Shown here in pieces: positions 32,241-45,159 of a DNA stretch of 64,000 nt. This stretch comes from Polytrichum commune. Its lineage: Eukaryota; Streptophyta; Polytrichopsida; Polytrichales; Polytrichaceae. Under the pieces are notes generated by a model, which was not told where the DNA came from, did no database searches, and saw only the letters and a list, made by a program, of their open reading frames with translations. Where the stretch lies: positions 36,781,554 through 36,845,553 of the forward strand of contig OX485803.1 in the NCBI GenBank assembly GCA_950295325.1, written 5' to 3'. Each line of letters begins with the position of its first letter. Positions within the stretch are counted from its first letter, which is position 1. The position numbers and the translations under genes were made by a program.

Positions 32241-33424
32241 AGTTGAGCTTGACATTTATGGGTTGAATTGAATACATTTTGAATTCTTGAAGTGAGATTG
32301 AATAATAACATGTAATGGTTTTCCTTCCATATTTGTTACCTTTTGGACTTGGTTATGATTCCATGCATTACAAATCATGATTGGTTGATGCCCACATCAT
32401 ATCTAGTACCCACCCTAGTGTCATCCACACTAATGATAATGTGCAAAATTTCAATTCATGTTGAAGTTAATGATTGTTGCATTGAGTATTCCTTTTTTCT
32501 TTTTCTTTTTTTAATGCCAAAGTGGCACTCACCGTCATAATAAGATTTTTATGCCATAGCATTAAATGGACAGAAATTCATATCCATCTACAAGATTACT
32601 AATAGGTAAGAAGTCGGTTTTGGAAATTTCATCAATTGAAAATTTTGAATGAAGAAATTTGGTAAAGAATTTATTTTGTATGGATTTGAGATGGCAACAT
32701 AGTGAAATTTATCAAATTAACGTACAATGTTCCTTTTAAGAATTGTGGTGTGAGATGGATTTTTTCTTGGGAGATGCACAAGGATCAAGGGTAGTTGCCA
32801 CGAGGTAGATTCTAAGTATCCAAATCTATCATATTCTACCTCACAACAACAAGGAACTAGTGGCAAGGGAGTGGCAATGCCACATGATCCTTGTAGTGAG
32901 AGGTGAAACCCATATTCCCCACTACTGTAGCTCCTTTGCATTTTCAAAGATTTTTATACGTATCGACCAATGGTTACGGCAAAATGATGATAAATTATTC
33001 AATATAGCATATTATCATACTCCAATGAAATTGCCGTGAGAGTGAAGAATGTATTGCTATTGAAGTTGCATTGTTCAACCAATGGATGATTACCCACATG
33101 GCAATCTCATCTCTAGAAATGTGGGGCTCCGTTTCTATAATATGAGCTTCATGTCAATGCACTCCACCTTGACACCCACTATTGTAACATCTTCATCTAA
33201 TGGAGTTGACCTAGTTGTTGGCAACGCAGCTCCACCTCTGAGGGTTAAGAGTATAATTAAGTATTTGGGTACCAAGGCATGTGGAACTATATAAATTATG
33301 AAGATTCTCAATTCTCAATTTGAAATCATTTATAAACCGGTCAATAGTTGTGAATCTTGAAGACTATCAATTATTTTTTATTTGTTTATTTATAAAAAAA
33401 CGGAGTGGACATGCAAATTTAATA

Positions 33425-33645
33425 ATTAGAGGTCAAAGTGAACACCTCCTTCTCCTTCAATGCCCCTTAAATGATCACATAATAGGCCCTCCCCAACGGT
33501 GTTAATGTTGACCCCAACACGATTAACATACATATTTTAAGCCTATAGTCCAATCTCATTGTAAAACATGTCTTGTTGTGCTCAATTCATAACTATAACT
33601 TGCCATATAACACTCAAACACAAGTGTCCGATTAAGAAGCGACCA
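33425..33645 (+). repeat. Partial MITE family A copy
   Basis: The central and right-hand parts of the family are recognisable: TAGG(C/T)CCTCCCCAA, then TAGTCCAATCTC, AAACATGTCTTGTTG and CACTCAAACACAAGTGTCC. The terminal repeats are lost or too diverged to place. Confidence 0.6.
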
Positions 33646-34364
33646 CATGAGGCCCACAACACACAAACCTACCCTATGCCCCCTCCCTACCTGACTTTAC
33701 CAAATAACCAAAGTCTTTCCTAAAAACCGGTAAAGCTCCCTCGGTTACAACGGAGGCATCTGGCTATCCCAATGCACCTACAAGAACTTGCTCCGGAGAT
33801 TTTCAAGTAGGTTTTAGTTAAGTAGCTTTCACACATGTTCATGGGTTTTATCTACCAAGCAATGAATGTTGGATAGTTTTTGTCCCATCCCCAAATCCCT
33901 TACTCCTCATCTATCTTACCATCGGTTTTTGGTAATGGAGCTCCTCGTACCCTAATAGCTAAGACTAATAAGCAATCAAACACAAGGGCAGGAGGTGACA
34001 TTTTAAAAAGTCCTATATTCTTGCCTCATGTTTAGGTACCGATGGGAGGGTGGGTCAGTGCTTGAGACTTAGAACCTCCACTTTTCCGCCATGCCACATC
34101 ATTTGCCAACTAGGCTCGGCACTAGATAATAATGTTGATGGTATGAAGGCCGGGTTGTTAGAACCAACTTTTAGTCTTAGCTAAAGTCATGTGGGAAGGG
34201 GGCAAAATAGTAGTATCCTACCTCACAAATAAACACGCTCCTTGTATTGTCTCACATGCCTCAAACAACTAATGCCGGTTGTTGTGCAGTACAAACTAAA
34301 TGCATCACATTGAGATCGTGCAACCACGGAGTTGTGACTTCACCATTTATGGGAAGGGTGTAAG

Positions 34365-34520
34365 GACCATTCAAAGCAATGAATGGGCTATGGGGATAAG
34401 TGACCACTAGTTACAGATGCATTGGTTGAGTTTGAGAAATAACAAGTTGAAGTTCAAGGCTTCAGGAAAAATTTACTGAACGTGTTAGAGGAATCCATGG
34501 AATATTCCCCATATTGATCG
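34365..34520 (+). repeat. Repeat shared with SnRK1 intron 8
   Basis: It matches 11667-11815 in order: CTAGTTACAGATG, AAGTTGAAGTTCAAGGCTT, then GTGTTAGAGGAATCCATGGA-like. The class is unknown. Confidence 0.5.
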
Positions 34521-35163
34521 GGAAAACCCTAAAGATCACATTCAAGCGAATTGTAGAGGTCCTTCAGTTTCGGTTGACGATAACAAACTTGAAAGGTCAT
34601 GTTGCCCACCATATAAGGTCACTAAAGGCCCCTTCACACTTGAGCCAAGAGCTGTGACCTTGTAATGGTGAGGACCCTTAACTCTCATCCAGAGGCCGTA
34701 CCATGGGTGTTGGGAAAGCCATTTTATGTAGTCTTGGGCCCTCAAGCATAGTGTGAAGTGAGAATGAATCATGTTGCGGGACCATTGCATATTTTGTTGG
34801 CGGAAAAAGAGGGGAGGATTTCGTTTAATATTATATGTCTCAAACTTTATCAATTTAAGAGAATTACTTGATGAAGTTTGGTTGTCCTGGAATATGTCCC
34901 GAAATATGTTCTAGATTCTGCCCAACAGTCTATCATGAAATTTATCTTGCTGAAAAAAATTAAATAAAAAAGTCACGGTCTCCCGGAATTTTCGTCAGGC
35001 TCACCTCTTGGAGGTGGGTTTGATGCAAATTCCGGTAGACCATGCACCCTTATCCACAACCTGCCATGTAGGACTCCATGTAGACTTTTCATCCACGAAC
35101 TTTTCTTTGGACCTTTAGGCCTTCACCTCCTAGTGTGAAGTGAACTTGGACGGTCTCCACCTT

Positions 35164-35233
35164 TTCGACCAATGAGAGCTCTTACATTGCCATGGTCAGG
35201 TGCCTTCAACCTTGTGTGTGAAGTGGCCCTAAG
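35164..35233 (+). repeat. Second copy of the repeat at the window start
   Basis: It is nearly identical to bases 1-69. The repeat unit probably begins well to the left of 35164, where nothing comparable can be seen because the other copy is cut by the window edge. Confidence 0.7.
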
Positions 35234-36329
35234 AACATTGGGTCAGTAGGGCAATAGAAAGTAAGCCTAGAAGCATGTATTACACTTTGATATTCAGAAG
35301 GTGCGCTAGGGCTGCCACACATATCCCCTCTATGGATAGCATTGAAACAACATTTAAAACCCCTAAGTAGAGCATCAAGAACACATTTGAGGCAATTAAT
35401 GTCATCACTATACAATATGCTATGTCCATAATTCTGCACAAAAGAAGGATAGAAAATAACGAGCCAATACCACTTAACACACAACTACCATAAGAACTCC
35501 CAAAACACTAGCCAACCAATAAATGAAAGATATCACAATAAACTAATGGAAGGTCCATGACTCAACATCCACCCCACAAAGTTATAACCTTTGCCCCTAC
35601 AAGCCCTACAACCGCACCAACACATGGCCAACTTGGTCACCCCAGTTTCTATAGTGCCCACCCTGAGAGGGGTTAGTAGTCTTGCACCACTTATATTATG
35701 TCCAGTGGACATAATATCAAGGATGGGTCAAACGGGCATTTCAATCATGCTGATCCCATCAGGGGTCAACGTTTCTTCTCTACCGCCTTTATAGCTCGGT
35801 GATAGAGCAGGGAGAGTGAAGTGTTTTGGCTGCACAATTTGGGCTCTCTATATAGAGGCTCCCCCAAACACTTAGTTTTTACATCAGGAAGGTCCACCGG
35901 TCGTACATAGTCATTTATGATTCCTAAAACACCATAGCTTTTGTGCACTTCTGCAGTGAACTTCACTCTTGTCTTTAGGAGGCATCGTCCGCCCATGGCT
36001 TTGTCTCAACTTTGAAAGTTTGTCGTTCACGAAAATTCCATTAGTTACTGCGACCCAAGTCATTGGCCATGAATAGATACCGTTGTATTTGCAACACACA
36101 TCTTCTTTAAAGACTGAGACTTTTTTTCCAAAATCTTTCCAAAGGTCGACCATGTTGTCCCTGGACATTCCTTCTAGCCGTTTAGGCCCAGAAGAAAATT
36201 GTGTCACTGTCCTAGACGACATTATCGGCAAAATTAGAGGATATTATCCGCGAAATCTTATGGGGAAGATGACATGTCACACTCCTCCGCTTAATGACTT
36301 GTTGTGTTGGAGGAAAGTTTCTTAACATG

Positions 36330-39158
36330 CCCCTTCTCCAAGCTTGTCATGTGCGAGAATGATTTCTTTGGGGTCCATTTCTTAGAAGCAGGGGTAGAAC
36401 TTGTACCTTTGCTGCATGCGATTATTGGTCTAACAACCAGGTGGTGTGGTTCCAACCTTGGCGCTCTTATATCCAAAACCTCCAAGACTGGGCCCCACCA
36501 TCTCAAGTTCCTATCAAGACACATGTTGGCCTTAATACTGACCAAATTTGTAGCCCGATGGTCCTTCGAGTTATCAGTAGTAGTTTGGGGGAAATCCTCA
36601 AAGTGCACATGTCCGGTCTTTATGCCTCAAGTATATGGGGTCCTAAAATTCAACTTTTGGTCAAAGACTACAAGACCCTCCCTTGTTGCATCCACCTTCC
36701 CCGTATTGATGGCGAGGGAAAGGTTTCACATCAAACCATGGAGAACTAGCCTCAACATACAATGCCCCCCCCCCCAAAAAAAAAAACAAAAAAATTGTTG
36801 GGTTTTTCACCATCGTCATTGACTTCGACTGCTATCTGCTCCAATTGTTGCTTCAATTGGGGTCTCCCATTCCTCTTCAACAAATGAACCCAGTCATGTT
36901 GACGAGGTGGCACTTTGTCATCTTCCAACCCGAAGAGCCTCTTTCACTTGGAGTTTTCAAATGCCAACTTCAGTGTTGTTGGTTCATTCTCACCTGGTTC
37001 TCGCAAAACAATCCCATAGATCCAAAGATTTGTCTAGATTCTTTTGGATTTCCTTGGCAATAAAAAACATTATGCTAGCTGAAATCCATTGCGTTGTGTC
37101 CATCCCAATCACAATCAAATGCTTAGAGGTTACAAACACAATGCAAATCCTCGTGATGATTCCACCAAACCCAAGAGGCCCTCTTGGATGTATGTGCCTC
37201 TCGATCCCTCTCATTGTCACCAATTATAAAAAAATCGTGCTAATCCTACACATCAGTGCAACTAGGACCTACTTCCTAGTTTTTAGGAAAAAATTATACA
37301 AAATTGTCCTATTGGCATAATGGTAGAGATTGTTGGTGATATACACGATTGGGTGTGGCTTTTGGACCCCCCAACCAACCAAAAAGCCCCTTCTCCACCA
37401 AACAAACCACCTTGCACCCCTCCCACATATTTGATGTTTTTCCATCTCCTCTTGATGGAGGTTTCCATCATTTCTTACCCGTGACTAACCAAATTTGTTT
37501 ATCTTCCTAGAACCTCAAAAGTGTAGGCCAAGGAGAAGATGACGTCTACAAGCGACGATCCTTATTTGTTTTCTTTCAAAGGACCTACCCTAGCCATAAT
37601 CATGTTGTTTCATAAGCTCCACATATCCAAGAAAGATCTCGTGAAGTTGGGACCCTTTCAGTCTCAACATGGAGCAACCTTTTGGAATGAAGGTACATGC
37701 CAACCTCAAATGGATCGATTTTGGGCTGCACCGACATAGTTTTGGGTGCAAGATTGGCTCCCTGGTAGTTACTCATGGAATCATTAGCAATGATAGGGCT
37801 CAATATGTTGTCCTTGAATTTACCACTCACTATTGTCTCAACATTTACAATATAAATGCACCAATTTTTCCTAGTTCTCAACCAACTTTTTGGGCCCTTT
37901 TGGCTCGTGATGAACCTCCATATGCATAATGGTTTGTTGGTGGTGATTTCAACAATGTTGAATCTACTGATTATCATATTGGTGAGTATCTAGCACCTCC
38001 AATAATCGATCACAAATTTTCTTCGTGGAATGATTTCCTATTATGGTTCCATCATTGTGACTCCTTCCATCTTCCCTAGTTTGCCAAGCATAATGATAAT
38101 CATTTCACATGGGATAATCAACAACACATGCCACGTCATTGTCTTCTTTGCTTGACAAATATTTCACACAATTTGGTAAATAAAGGAGGGATCATGCAAG
38201 GGATTTGGGTTACCTTGTGAGAAATCCTAGATCATGCACCCATATTTCTCAAGATTCACCTCACTCATGTTTGGCTGTAGAGGTGCCAATTTTTCAACAC
38301 AACCCTCCTTCACCAACCGGACTCCAAGCAAGCAATGATCATTGCTTGGAGGATGTCAATGTCTACCACTTACACTCAAGCATGGCAATTTGTGCTTATC
38401 TGTAACATCCACCTCTCACATTAACAACTATTGCAATGGAGTCCTCAACACAAAAGCCAATTTTCTACTTTGGAGCAAGTCGAGTTGACTCTTTAACATG
38501 ATTGGACAAATTTACAAGCCCGTGACGCCTTAGGTAAAGCTCAATTTCTACTACAACAAGTTAGGTAGCAAAAATTGGATACCAAGGATCACCATTAAGC
38601 AACAATTGAACCCAAGTGGCAAATATATGAAATAAATAAATCTTTGAAATGATTTCACACAACGAAACATCAATTGTCATTCTTGAATTGTACTATGATG
38701 GTTGTGTTCTCACCAAATTGGAGGACATGCTGGCACATGCAATGTCTATCTATCAAACCTTGTACTCAACACCAAAGGACATGAGACAATGTGTTCGTAG
38801 TGAGACTAATTTGTTTTGCCTCAGTCCCACATAAAGTCATTGGTGCTCAAAATCAATGCCTTACAATTCCCTCACAATGCAGGATCTTCAAGAAGTTGTG
38901 AACAATGTTCCCATTGACAAGGCATCGGGTTTGGATTTTCTTCCTTCCAAATATCTAAAAGAACTTTGCGAGGATATTTGTCTTGATCGTTTGGCCTTCT
39001 TTCAAAGTGTCTTATATCAAGGTCTTCCTACCAAAACTTTCAATAGGTACATGGTTGTCCTCATTGGTGAACTAGGTGTTCGCAAGTTTTGGAAGAACCC
39101 CCCCCCCCCCTTCATTACACTCCTATCATCCACATATAAGGGTGTGGCTAATTTGTTA
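36330..39158 (+). pseudogene. Dead LINE retrotransposon B, 5' part (ORF1-like, endonuclease, start of RT)
   Basis: The ORF1-like region at 36430-36750 carries a WFQPW, then WAPPSQVPIKTHVGL, then RVISSSLGEIL pattern resembling the DUF4283 domain of plant L1 ORF1 proteins. The endonuclease region is at 37670-38150, with WFVGGDFNNVES at 37930-37970. A TLYSTP segment lies near 38755. The RT start at 38856-39158 reads LQEVVNNVPIDKASGLDFLPSKYLKELC and then ITLLSSTYKGVANLLVN, where it is cut by the copia element. Several stops and frame changes show it is inactive. The true 5' end is not defined and may lie nearer 35240. Confidence 0.8.
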
Positions 39159-39163
39159 GTCAA
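39159..39163 (+). repeat. Copia target site duplication, left (GTCAA)
   Basis: Five bases immediately before the left LTR match GCCAA after the right LTR in four of five positions, as expected for a 5-bp copia duplication with one later mutation. Removing the element restores the LINE reading frame. Confidence 0.7.
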
Positions 39164-39605
39164 TATTGAAAGACTTCTACAACAAGATGCATATTACTCA
39201 CATTAAAAGACTTTAACACATTCTAAGACTTGAACTTAGGTTAGAAACAAATCAAGAAGCTTAACCAGGCATCAAACAACATTGTGAAGTAAGTTCCCTC
39301 TCTACTACACTGTGTACCGCAAGGCTACGGTATCACACACAACCAAAACCTACATAGGCAACACCTTGTCATACACTCCTAGGCAAGTCAAGACACACAC
39401 CAAAACCTAACTACTCACATCTTGTGCGTACTTAAAGGGTACCAAAGAGAGATGAAATCATTACTTGAAGAGGGAAGGCAACTACCACAATCCTTTCAAA
39501 CGAGAGCGGGAAGACTAAGAGTGAGATGGCGAACTGATTACATGGACATCCTAATTGACAAATTCTAGTCAACAAAGTGATGACCTGGACAAACCCTAAA
39601 CAATA
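39164..39605 (-). repeat. Copia 3' LTR (left)
   Basis: 442 bp, TATTG...CAATA. It aligns over its whole length with 45160-45607, differing by scattered substitutions and a few small indels. Confidence 0.9.
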
Positions 39606-40256
39606 CTCCCACTCTAGGTGCAGTGTGCTGACTAGAACTTAGAACAACTGCTCTCACTAGGTCTTCAAGACAGTGTAAATGGGGAGGGGGTGTCGTCATG
39701 AAGTCCGATAAGGTTGCGAAGGCATTCAAAGCGATCGCGAGGAAGCGCCTTGGTCATAAAATCAGCAAGTTGGTCGTCTGTAGAGACATAGGTGATGGAT
39801 ATGTGACCATCCGTCTCAGCGTCTCCAATCTTGTGATGCTTAGGGGCGGTTTACACTATGGACCGTGAAGTCGTCCCACGTAAGAGGCCTATTTTGCGTG
39901 GGACGGCTTCATGGGACGACTTCCATGGTCCGAGTTACTAAAATATTTGTTTTCATGGTTCATGGGCCCTTCACTAGGTGTAAACCGAATGTGGACCATG
40001 AAGAATGACCATGCACCAGAAAGTGGAGGTGCTGATTTTTTTAATACATGCCCAAAAAGGGCAATTTTGAAAAAAAAATTAAGTTTGATCATTCCTTGTC
40101 TTCTCTTGGGCTTCACTTGTCTTCACTTCTTGTTAAATGTGTCGAAGATGTGGCTTGCAAATCTTCTCACAACAATTTTTTTTAAATAAAATAAAATGAG
40201 CAATTTAATTTGTACATGCTCAATGTAATTTACATGTGACATGTACCTTGTGTTGT

Positions 40257-40352
40257 CACTACACTAAATAGGATATTTAGTGTTTGATTATATTTAATGT
40301 TGTTACCACCCTAACTTGCTCAACACTAATTTTCAATTCTTTGATAATTAAT
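40257..40352 (+). repeat. Half copy of MITE family E inside B1
   Basis: It begins CACTACACTAAATAGGATAT and follows the reverse complement of the right end of the 58086-58426 element through TGCTCAACACTAATTTTCAA, then stops. The other half is deleted. Confidence 0.7.
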
Positions 40353-40458
40353 GTTAGAAGATTTCCCATTGCACTTCTTTTGACTACCCTGATCTACAAT
40401 CACTAAACCACTACAGATTTTTGTTTTTTGTTTTGCAACTGCATTTTGTAATAATATT

Positions 40459-40523
40459 GGGGTGTGTAATATACCGTTGGAAAGGTATTTTCAAGACCTT
40501 TCCAACGGTATATTACAAGCCCC
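40459..40523. repeat. Strong hairpin (28-bp stem) inside B1
   Basis: Arms 40459-40486 and 40496-40523 pair in 26 of 28 positions around a 9-base loop. The core arm ACCGTTGGAAAGGT is opposed by its inverse. The same hairpin, with a few changes, lies at 55110-55174 in copy B2. Confidence 0.85.
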
Positions 40524-41329
40524 AAAAATCCAAACATTACATTTGGTAGACCAAAAAAACAAATCTGCACTTGAATTCTTGAGTTCTAGATGTCCCACGT
40601 TGTTTGGTGAAACACGTGTGAGCCGGTTTAAGGGGTAGGGCAAGGTAGTGCTGGTATGTCTCATGGACTATGGTATAATTAAGGCGCTTAAAAGGTAGAT
40701 TCATTAAAAATTTATTGAAATGGTATTTCTCTGACATGGGCCCTTGCCTTTTCCTACCAGACCACCTCTCTTGCCTCTCTCAACGCAAAACCCGTTGGAC
40801 CATGTCAGTGCATTTATTAGGCCTTAAAAATTATATTTTGGGGACCTCGACCTCCATGGTCCCTATGCCATTTTTTCCTTAGTGTAAACCGAAGTTGTCC
40901 CGGGTGAACTTCAACAGCCAATCAGCTGCCTTGCAGAGCCCTGGTCCAACTTCATGGTCCATAGTGTAAACCGCCCCTTAGTATAATGTGTTTGGTCTTT
41001 TGGTGAAATATGGATTTTTCACCAAGCGCACTGCATACTAATTGTAACAATATAAGGTAGTAGGTGAGAGTTGAGGCAAGCGAACGCTGTGAAGAAGGCA
41101 CCGAAGCCATAAAAGTTCTTGGGTTGCCAAGCAAGCAGCTACATACTCAGATTTTGTGGTGCTAACTGCTGTGCATGTTTGTTTATGGCTCCCCCAAGCT
41201 ACATGTCTGTTGTTTAACATAAGAATGAATCCGGAGCAAGACTTTCTATCATTCACATCTGATGCGTAGTCTGCATTGCAATATGCGGTTAGTCGATGTG
41301 GATGTGAGGTAGGGTTGTAAGTAATCCGG

Positions 41330-42343
41330 TGATTCAGGGTCCCTTTGATGTAGCGGAGGATGCGCTTTGCAACTGAGATGTGAGCTGCATTAGGGTGACT
41401 GTTGAACCTCGAGGCATTATTGGTGGCGTAATTACTGTCGAAGCGGGTTACAACATATGCAAATTGAAGACTACCAATACATTCTCGGTATGGGAAGAGA
41501 GGGATTGGTTCATCCGTTTTGGCAATAGTGAGATGACCTACATTGTTAGGGTCGGCAGGAACAGTGACTGGATGGCAGTTGTCGTGGGAGGATTTCTTGA
41601 GGAGTTTCTCAAGATATCGGCGCTGATCAAGGTGAATAAGCTTGCGGTCTTGATCGCGAGTGATGTGAATCCCAACATAAACCTCAGCCAATCCTGTAGT
41701 GATTTTGAAAGCTCCTTGCATGTTGTTCAGAATATTGACAATATTGTTGTGGAGAGTGCTACATACGATGCCGTCATCTACCCATATGCAGAGTATGAGC
41801 TTTGGATATGCTTTGTTGACGTAAACACAACATTCAGCATTTGACACAATGAGATCGTATGCTTGGAGGAAATAATCAAATTTCCAATTCCAAACTCGTG
41901 CTGACTGTTTCAAGCCATACAATGTTTTTCGTAGCAAACATGCCATCTTCTGGTGAGCTTGATTGAACATTGTATGATAAAAGGGGGTTTGGAATCCAAG
42001 GGGCTCTTCCATATAAATCTTTGCATCAACGTCCCCGTTCAAGAATGTTGTTCATACATCAAATTGAGTGATGTTGAGATCTTCGGCCGCAACTATGGAG
42101 AGTATACATGTAGTTCAAATAGAATCGAACTTTTGCAACAGGACTGAAAGTCTCTTGGTAGTCAATGCCTTGTCTTTGGGTAAAGCCCTTCGCAATAATG
42201 CGTACTTTGAACTGACTAACTGAGCCATCAACTGCGAGCTTTAATTTGTAAACCCATCTCTTCTTGATGGTTTTACGGCCACGGGGGAGTTCAACTATAC
42301 TCCATGTGTCATTGATAAGAAGACTTTGGTATTCTTTGTGCAT
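41330..42343 (-). pseudogene. Copia reverse transcriptase
   Basis: The start, EYQSLLINDTWSIVELPRGRK, then KWVYKLK-like and GFTQRQGIDYQETFSPVAKV, ends near 42095. A frame change follows and the continuation from 42042 shows CLLRKTLYGLKQSARVWNWKFD. The catalytic box is LILCIWVDDG, with Trp for the usual Tyr. RT here would copy the element's RNA. The break near 42050 disables it. Confidence 0.88.
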
Positions 42344-42999
42344 GGCTGCTATCCATTTTTTTTCTCTGGTGAAGCCATGGCCTCCTCATAGGTCTCAGTT
42401 TCAACAGGGAGATCATCAAACATGGCGGTGCAGGCATAAGAGTTGCGGTTAGGTGGATAAATCCACTCACCATATCACATGGTGGGATTCCGTATTCGAG
42501 GAGGCAATGAAATGTTTGAAGAAGCAAGTGTAGGTGCAAGTGAAGGAGCAAGTGCTCCCACTGGTTCCGCTTGTCTTTTGTCAGCTTGCCTCCACAAAGC
42601 AACTGCTTTTGGGGCTTCAACAAGAGCTTGAGTGGCGGTGTGCTCGTCTGTAGATTGTTGATATCCAGGGTCAGAACCGCTAGTGGCAAGGATGCGAGCA
42701 ATGGGACTGTTATCAATTTCATGTTGAGGGAGAGTTTCCGACGGTCTTGGGATGTTGATTGCTCCCACTGGTCCTGGATGCACTACTAGAGGTGGAGGAA
42801 CATGAAGAAGGGAAGCAGTGGAGCCAACATGAACTGTGTCTCCATCAACAGAAAGCCATGATGGAGGTTCTTGAGACGCTGCAACATTTTGGTATGAAGG
42901 GAGCTCGTGGAAGATTACATCTCTGCTTTCCACAATGCATTTAGAGGCAAAGATCCATACTCGCTAGGCCTTGCTGGTAACGGCATAACCCATTAACAT

Positions 43000-43640
43000 A
43001 CCCTTCTAGCTTTTAGTTGAAAGCTTGGTGCAAAGCTCTTTCGGAATGTGCACATAAGCATCAGATATGAAAATGCGAAGACGGGAGACAGAAGGTTTGG
43101 ATTTATACCAAACTTCATAAGGAGTACTCCCATGAAAAGTTCTTGTGCCTGTGCGATTTAAGGTGTAAACCGCAGTAGGGGTTGCCTCGGCCCAAAAATG
43201 CAGATGGACATTTGCTGAGTATATCATACTCCTAACCGCTGCCATGATGGTCATGCTCTCCCTCTCAGCATAACCATTATGCTCATGATAGTAAACAGTG
43301 GCGAGTTCTTGTTTAATGTTCTGATCATGTAGAAATTGGACGAACTCATGATTCGTGAACTCCTTGCCCTCATCGCTGCGAAGAATCTGGATGGAAAAAC
43401 CGGTTTCCCTCTTTAGACGAGCATGACATCATTTGAATGTTGCTAGGGTTTTTGTCTTAGCCTTGAGACACTCAGTGACTCTGAAACCCGAGCAATCATC
43501 TTTAAAGAGTGTCACTCCCACCGATGGGGTACTGAGAGGACCACATAAATCGGTGTGGACTAGATCTCCTGGTTGAGTAGATTGCTTACGTTGTGTTGAC
43601 AGGAAAAGGAGTGCGATGTTGTTTTCCAAAAGCATATCAT
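43000..43640 (-). pseudogene. Copia integrase core
   Basis: The DDE residues are recognisable across frame changes: Asp in VHTDLCGP (near 43555), Asp in LRSDEGKEF (near 43370), Glu in HNGYAERES (near 43260). Then come WAEATPTAVYTLNRTGT and STPYEVWY, typical of copia. Frameshifts between 43260 and 43430 break it. Confidence 0.85.
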
Positions 43641-44383
43641 GGGCATAATGTTTTGTCTTGGTTGGTGATCGAGAGTCCATCAATAAGTCCTTGAGTAGCC
43701 ATCATTTGTATGGTTCCATGGTTAGCATGGGATAACCTCCGGTGCCAAGTTTCAAGTGATTGTTGTCCTTCTATTATGGAAGGATTATGAATGGAATGGG
43801 CAGCCAATGCCCTACTAGCTTCAAGTAACGGGGCAATGGCTTCAAAAAGAAGCTTGTACATGCGGTTATGCACAACTCCTCGTATTACGATCTCCCCGTT
43901 GTCAAGAAGATGACACCCATTCGCCATGTGAAGCGCAACTACATAGGATGAGAACAAGTTCCTCCCAAGATTATGGACATGTATAACGTTTTGCAAAATG
44001 CCGAAGGTGTGACCACACTCAATCTTGATCTTGATGTTGATATTGCCACTCCCAACAGCAAGCAACATAGAACCTCCAATACCTTCCACAAAGCGACGTT
44101 CGTGAGAGATATCTTTGTAGGTAGAAAAGAATGACTGATTATCAGTCATGTGATCAGTACATCCACTGTCAATGTACCAATATGTTGTGTCCGAAACTCC
44201 ATGTGGATCATTTTGCCATGAATGCCCGGAGTCCTCCAGGACGAGGTGGGCGGGGTGAGTCTCTGTCTGGATGTTGTTCAGACTCAAGATGCTTGCGTTG
44301 ATCTTCTTCTGAGGCGTCACACTCCCATCCCCAATGTCCAAGGCGACTGCATCTCCAACACACAGTTCGCTTCTTTTGATCAT
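43637..44383 (-). pseudogene. Copia protease and GAG-pre-integrase region
   Basis: The aspartic protease active site appears as YWYIDSGCTDHM near 44180-44150. Downstream is the pre-integrase zinc-binding segment LETWHRRLSHANHG near 43740. The length and order fit copia pol. The reading frame closes at 43637 while the integrase continues in another frame. Confidence 0.85.
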
Positions 44384-44517
44384 TAATCTCCTTCATGCGT
44401 GTAGATCGGTGCTCCGAAGTGTACTCATAAGAGTTGTTGGGTTTCTTGCCTTTAGCATAGGCAAGATAAGTTGATGAGGTGGGAATGCTCGAATCGGCAC
44501 AAACCTTGTGTAAAGAT

Positions 44518-45090
44518 TCAGTGTAAAGAAGCTAGATGGTGGAGGTTCTCAAGAGCTTTGGAAACACTGGGTTGCATTCTCCACGCAGGGAGAAGGCTAT
44601 CAAAGTTGTCAGGAAGTGAACACAAAATTTTGGAGATGACTACATCATCGTTGAAATTAGTGTCTCCACAGGCAGTTAGCTGAGAAATGACGACTTCGAT
44701 TTTTCCCAAGAAATCACCGATTGCCTCTTTGGAGGTCATGCAACACTTGTAGAATTCTGCCTGAAGAGAATGGACATTCTCAAAAGCGCTTTGCTTGTAG
44801 ACGAGCTTTAGCTTATCCCATATTTGTTTAGACGTTACACAACTCATAACATGGTTGGGCATACTTTCGTCAATGGTCTGACATAACAAGCTAATGGCTT
44901 GATTGTTGCGCCTTCGCCAGTCAACTTTAACTACAACATCAGCATTGTCAGGGGGTTTGGGTCTAAACCCATTTGCAATGCCCATCAAATCTTTTCCAAG
45001 AAAGATGACATGCATTTGAAATTTCCATAGGTAGAAATTTGACCCCTTCATTCTTGTGATGATGTTGAGATCGCGATTGGTATCGGCCAT
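44518..45090 (-). pseudogene. Copia gag (capsid region)
   Basis: 190 open codons begin with MADTNRDLNIITRMKGSNFY and show a UBN2/retrotran-gag pattern: WKFQMHVIF, then IWDKLKLVYKQ, then FYKCCMTSKEAIGDFLGK, then ILCSLPDNFDSLLPAW. It forms the retroelement capsid. The frame stops at 44518; the zinc knuckle that should follow lies in another frame at about 44360-44318 as CWRCSRLGHWGWEC (CX2CX4HX4C), so a frame change separates them. Confidence 0.85.
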
Positions 45091-45159
45091 AATGATGGAG
45101 TAGATGTGGACAATGGATAAAAATTCGCAGCTTAAAGGGAGGTAGAAGGGCCCATAACC

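Larger units (their letters stand above)
32241..35163. other. Intergenic, repeat remnants, no gene recognised
   Basis: It holds a partial MITE family A copy (33425-33645) and the repeat shared with SnRK1 intron 8 (34365-34520). No conserved frames are visible on either strand. Confidence 0.5.
39843..40977 (+). mobile_element. Harbinger/Tourist-like non-autonomous DNA element, copy B1
   Basis: 1135 bp with terminal inverted repeats starting GGGGCGGTTTACACTATGGA and flanked by perfect TTA duplications (39840-39842 and 40978-40980). The 3-bp TWA duplication and G-rich GGGSCSGTTT-like terminus fit PIF/Harbinger. Subterminal sequence repeats GGACCATGAAG and GTTTACACTA(A)GG motifs in both orientations. 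No transposase is encoded. It contains half of a family E element (40257-40352) and a strong hairpin (40459-40523). It is in opposite orientation to copy B2. Confidence 0.9.
39650..41330 (-). pseudogene. Copia RNase H, split by a Harbinger-like element
   Basis: The first part is at 41330-40981: AYCNADYASDVNDRKSCSGFI near 41265, then SKTEYVA-like STTKSEYVAACLATQELLWL near 41140, then VRLVKNPYFTKRPN near 41015. The second part resumes beyond the insertion at 39839-39660: HHKIGDAETDGHISITYVS, then QLADFMTKALPRDRF. The two halves join sensibly once 39843-40977 and one TTA copy are removed, apart from a one-base shift and a TAG near 41040. Confidence 0.85.

Noticed and set aside
36304-37320. Overlapping 100-170 codon frames as a host gene
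   Set aside because: They match a decayed LINE ORF1-like region in mixed frames and lead into LINE endonuclease and RT.
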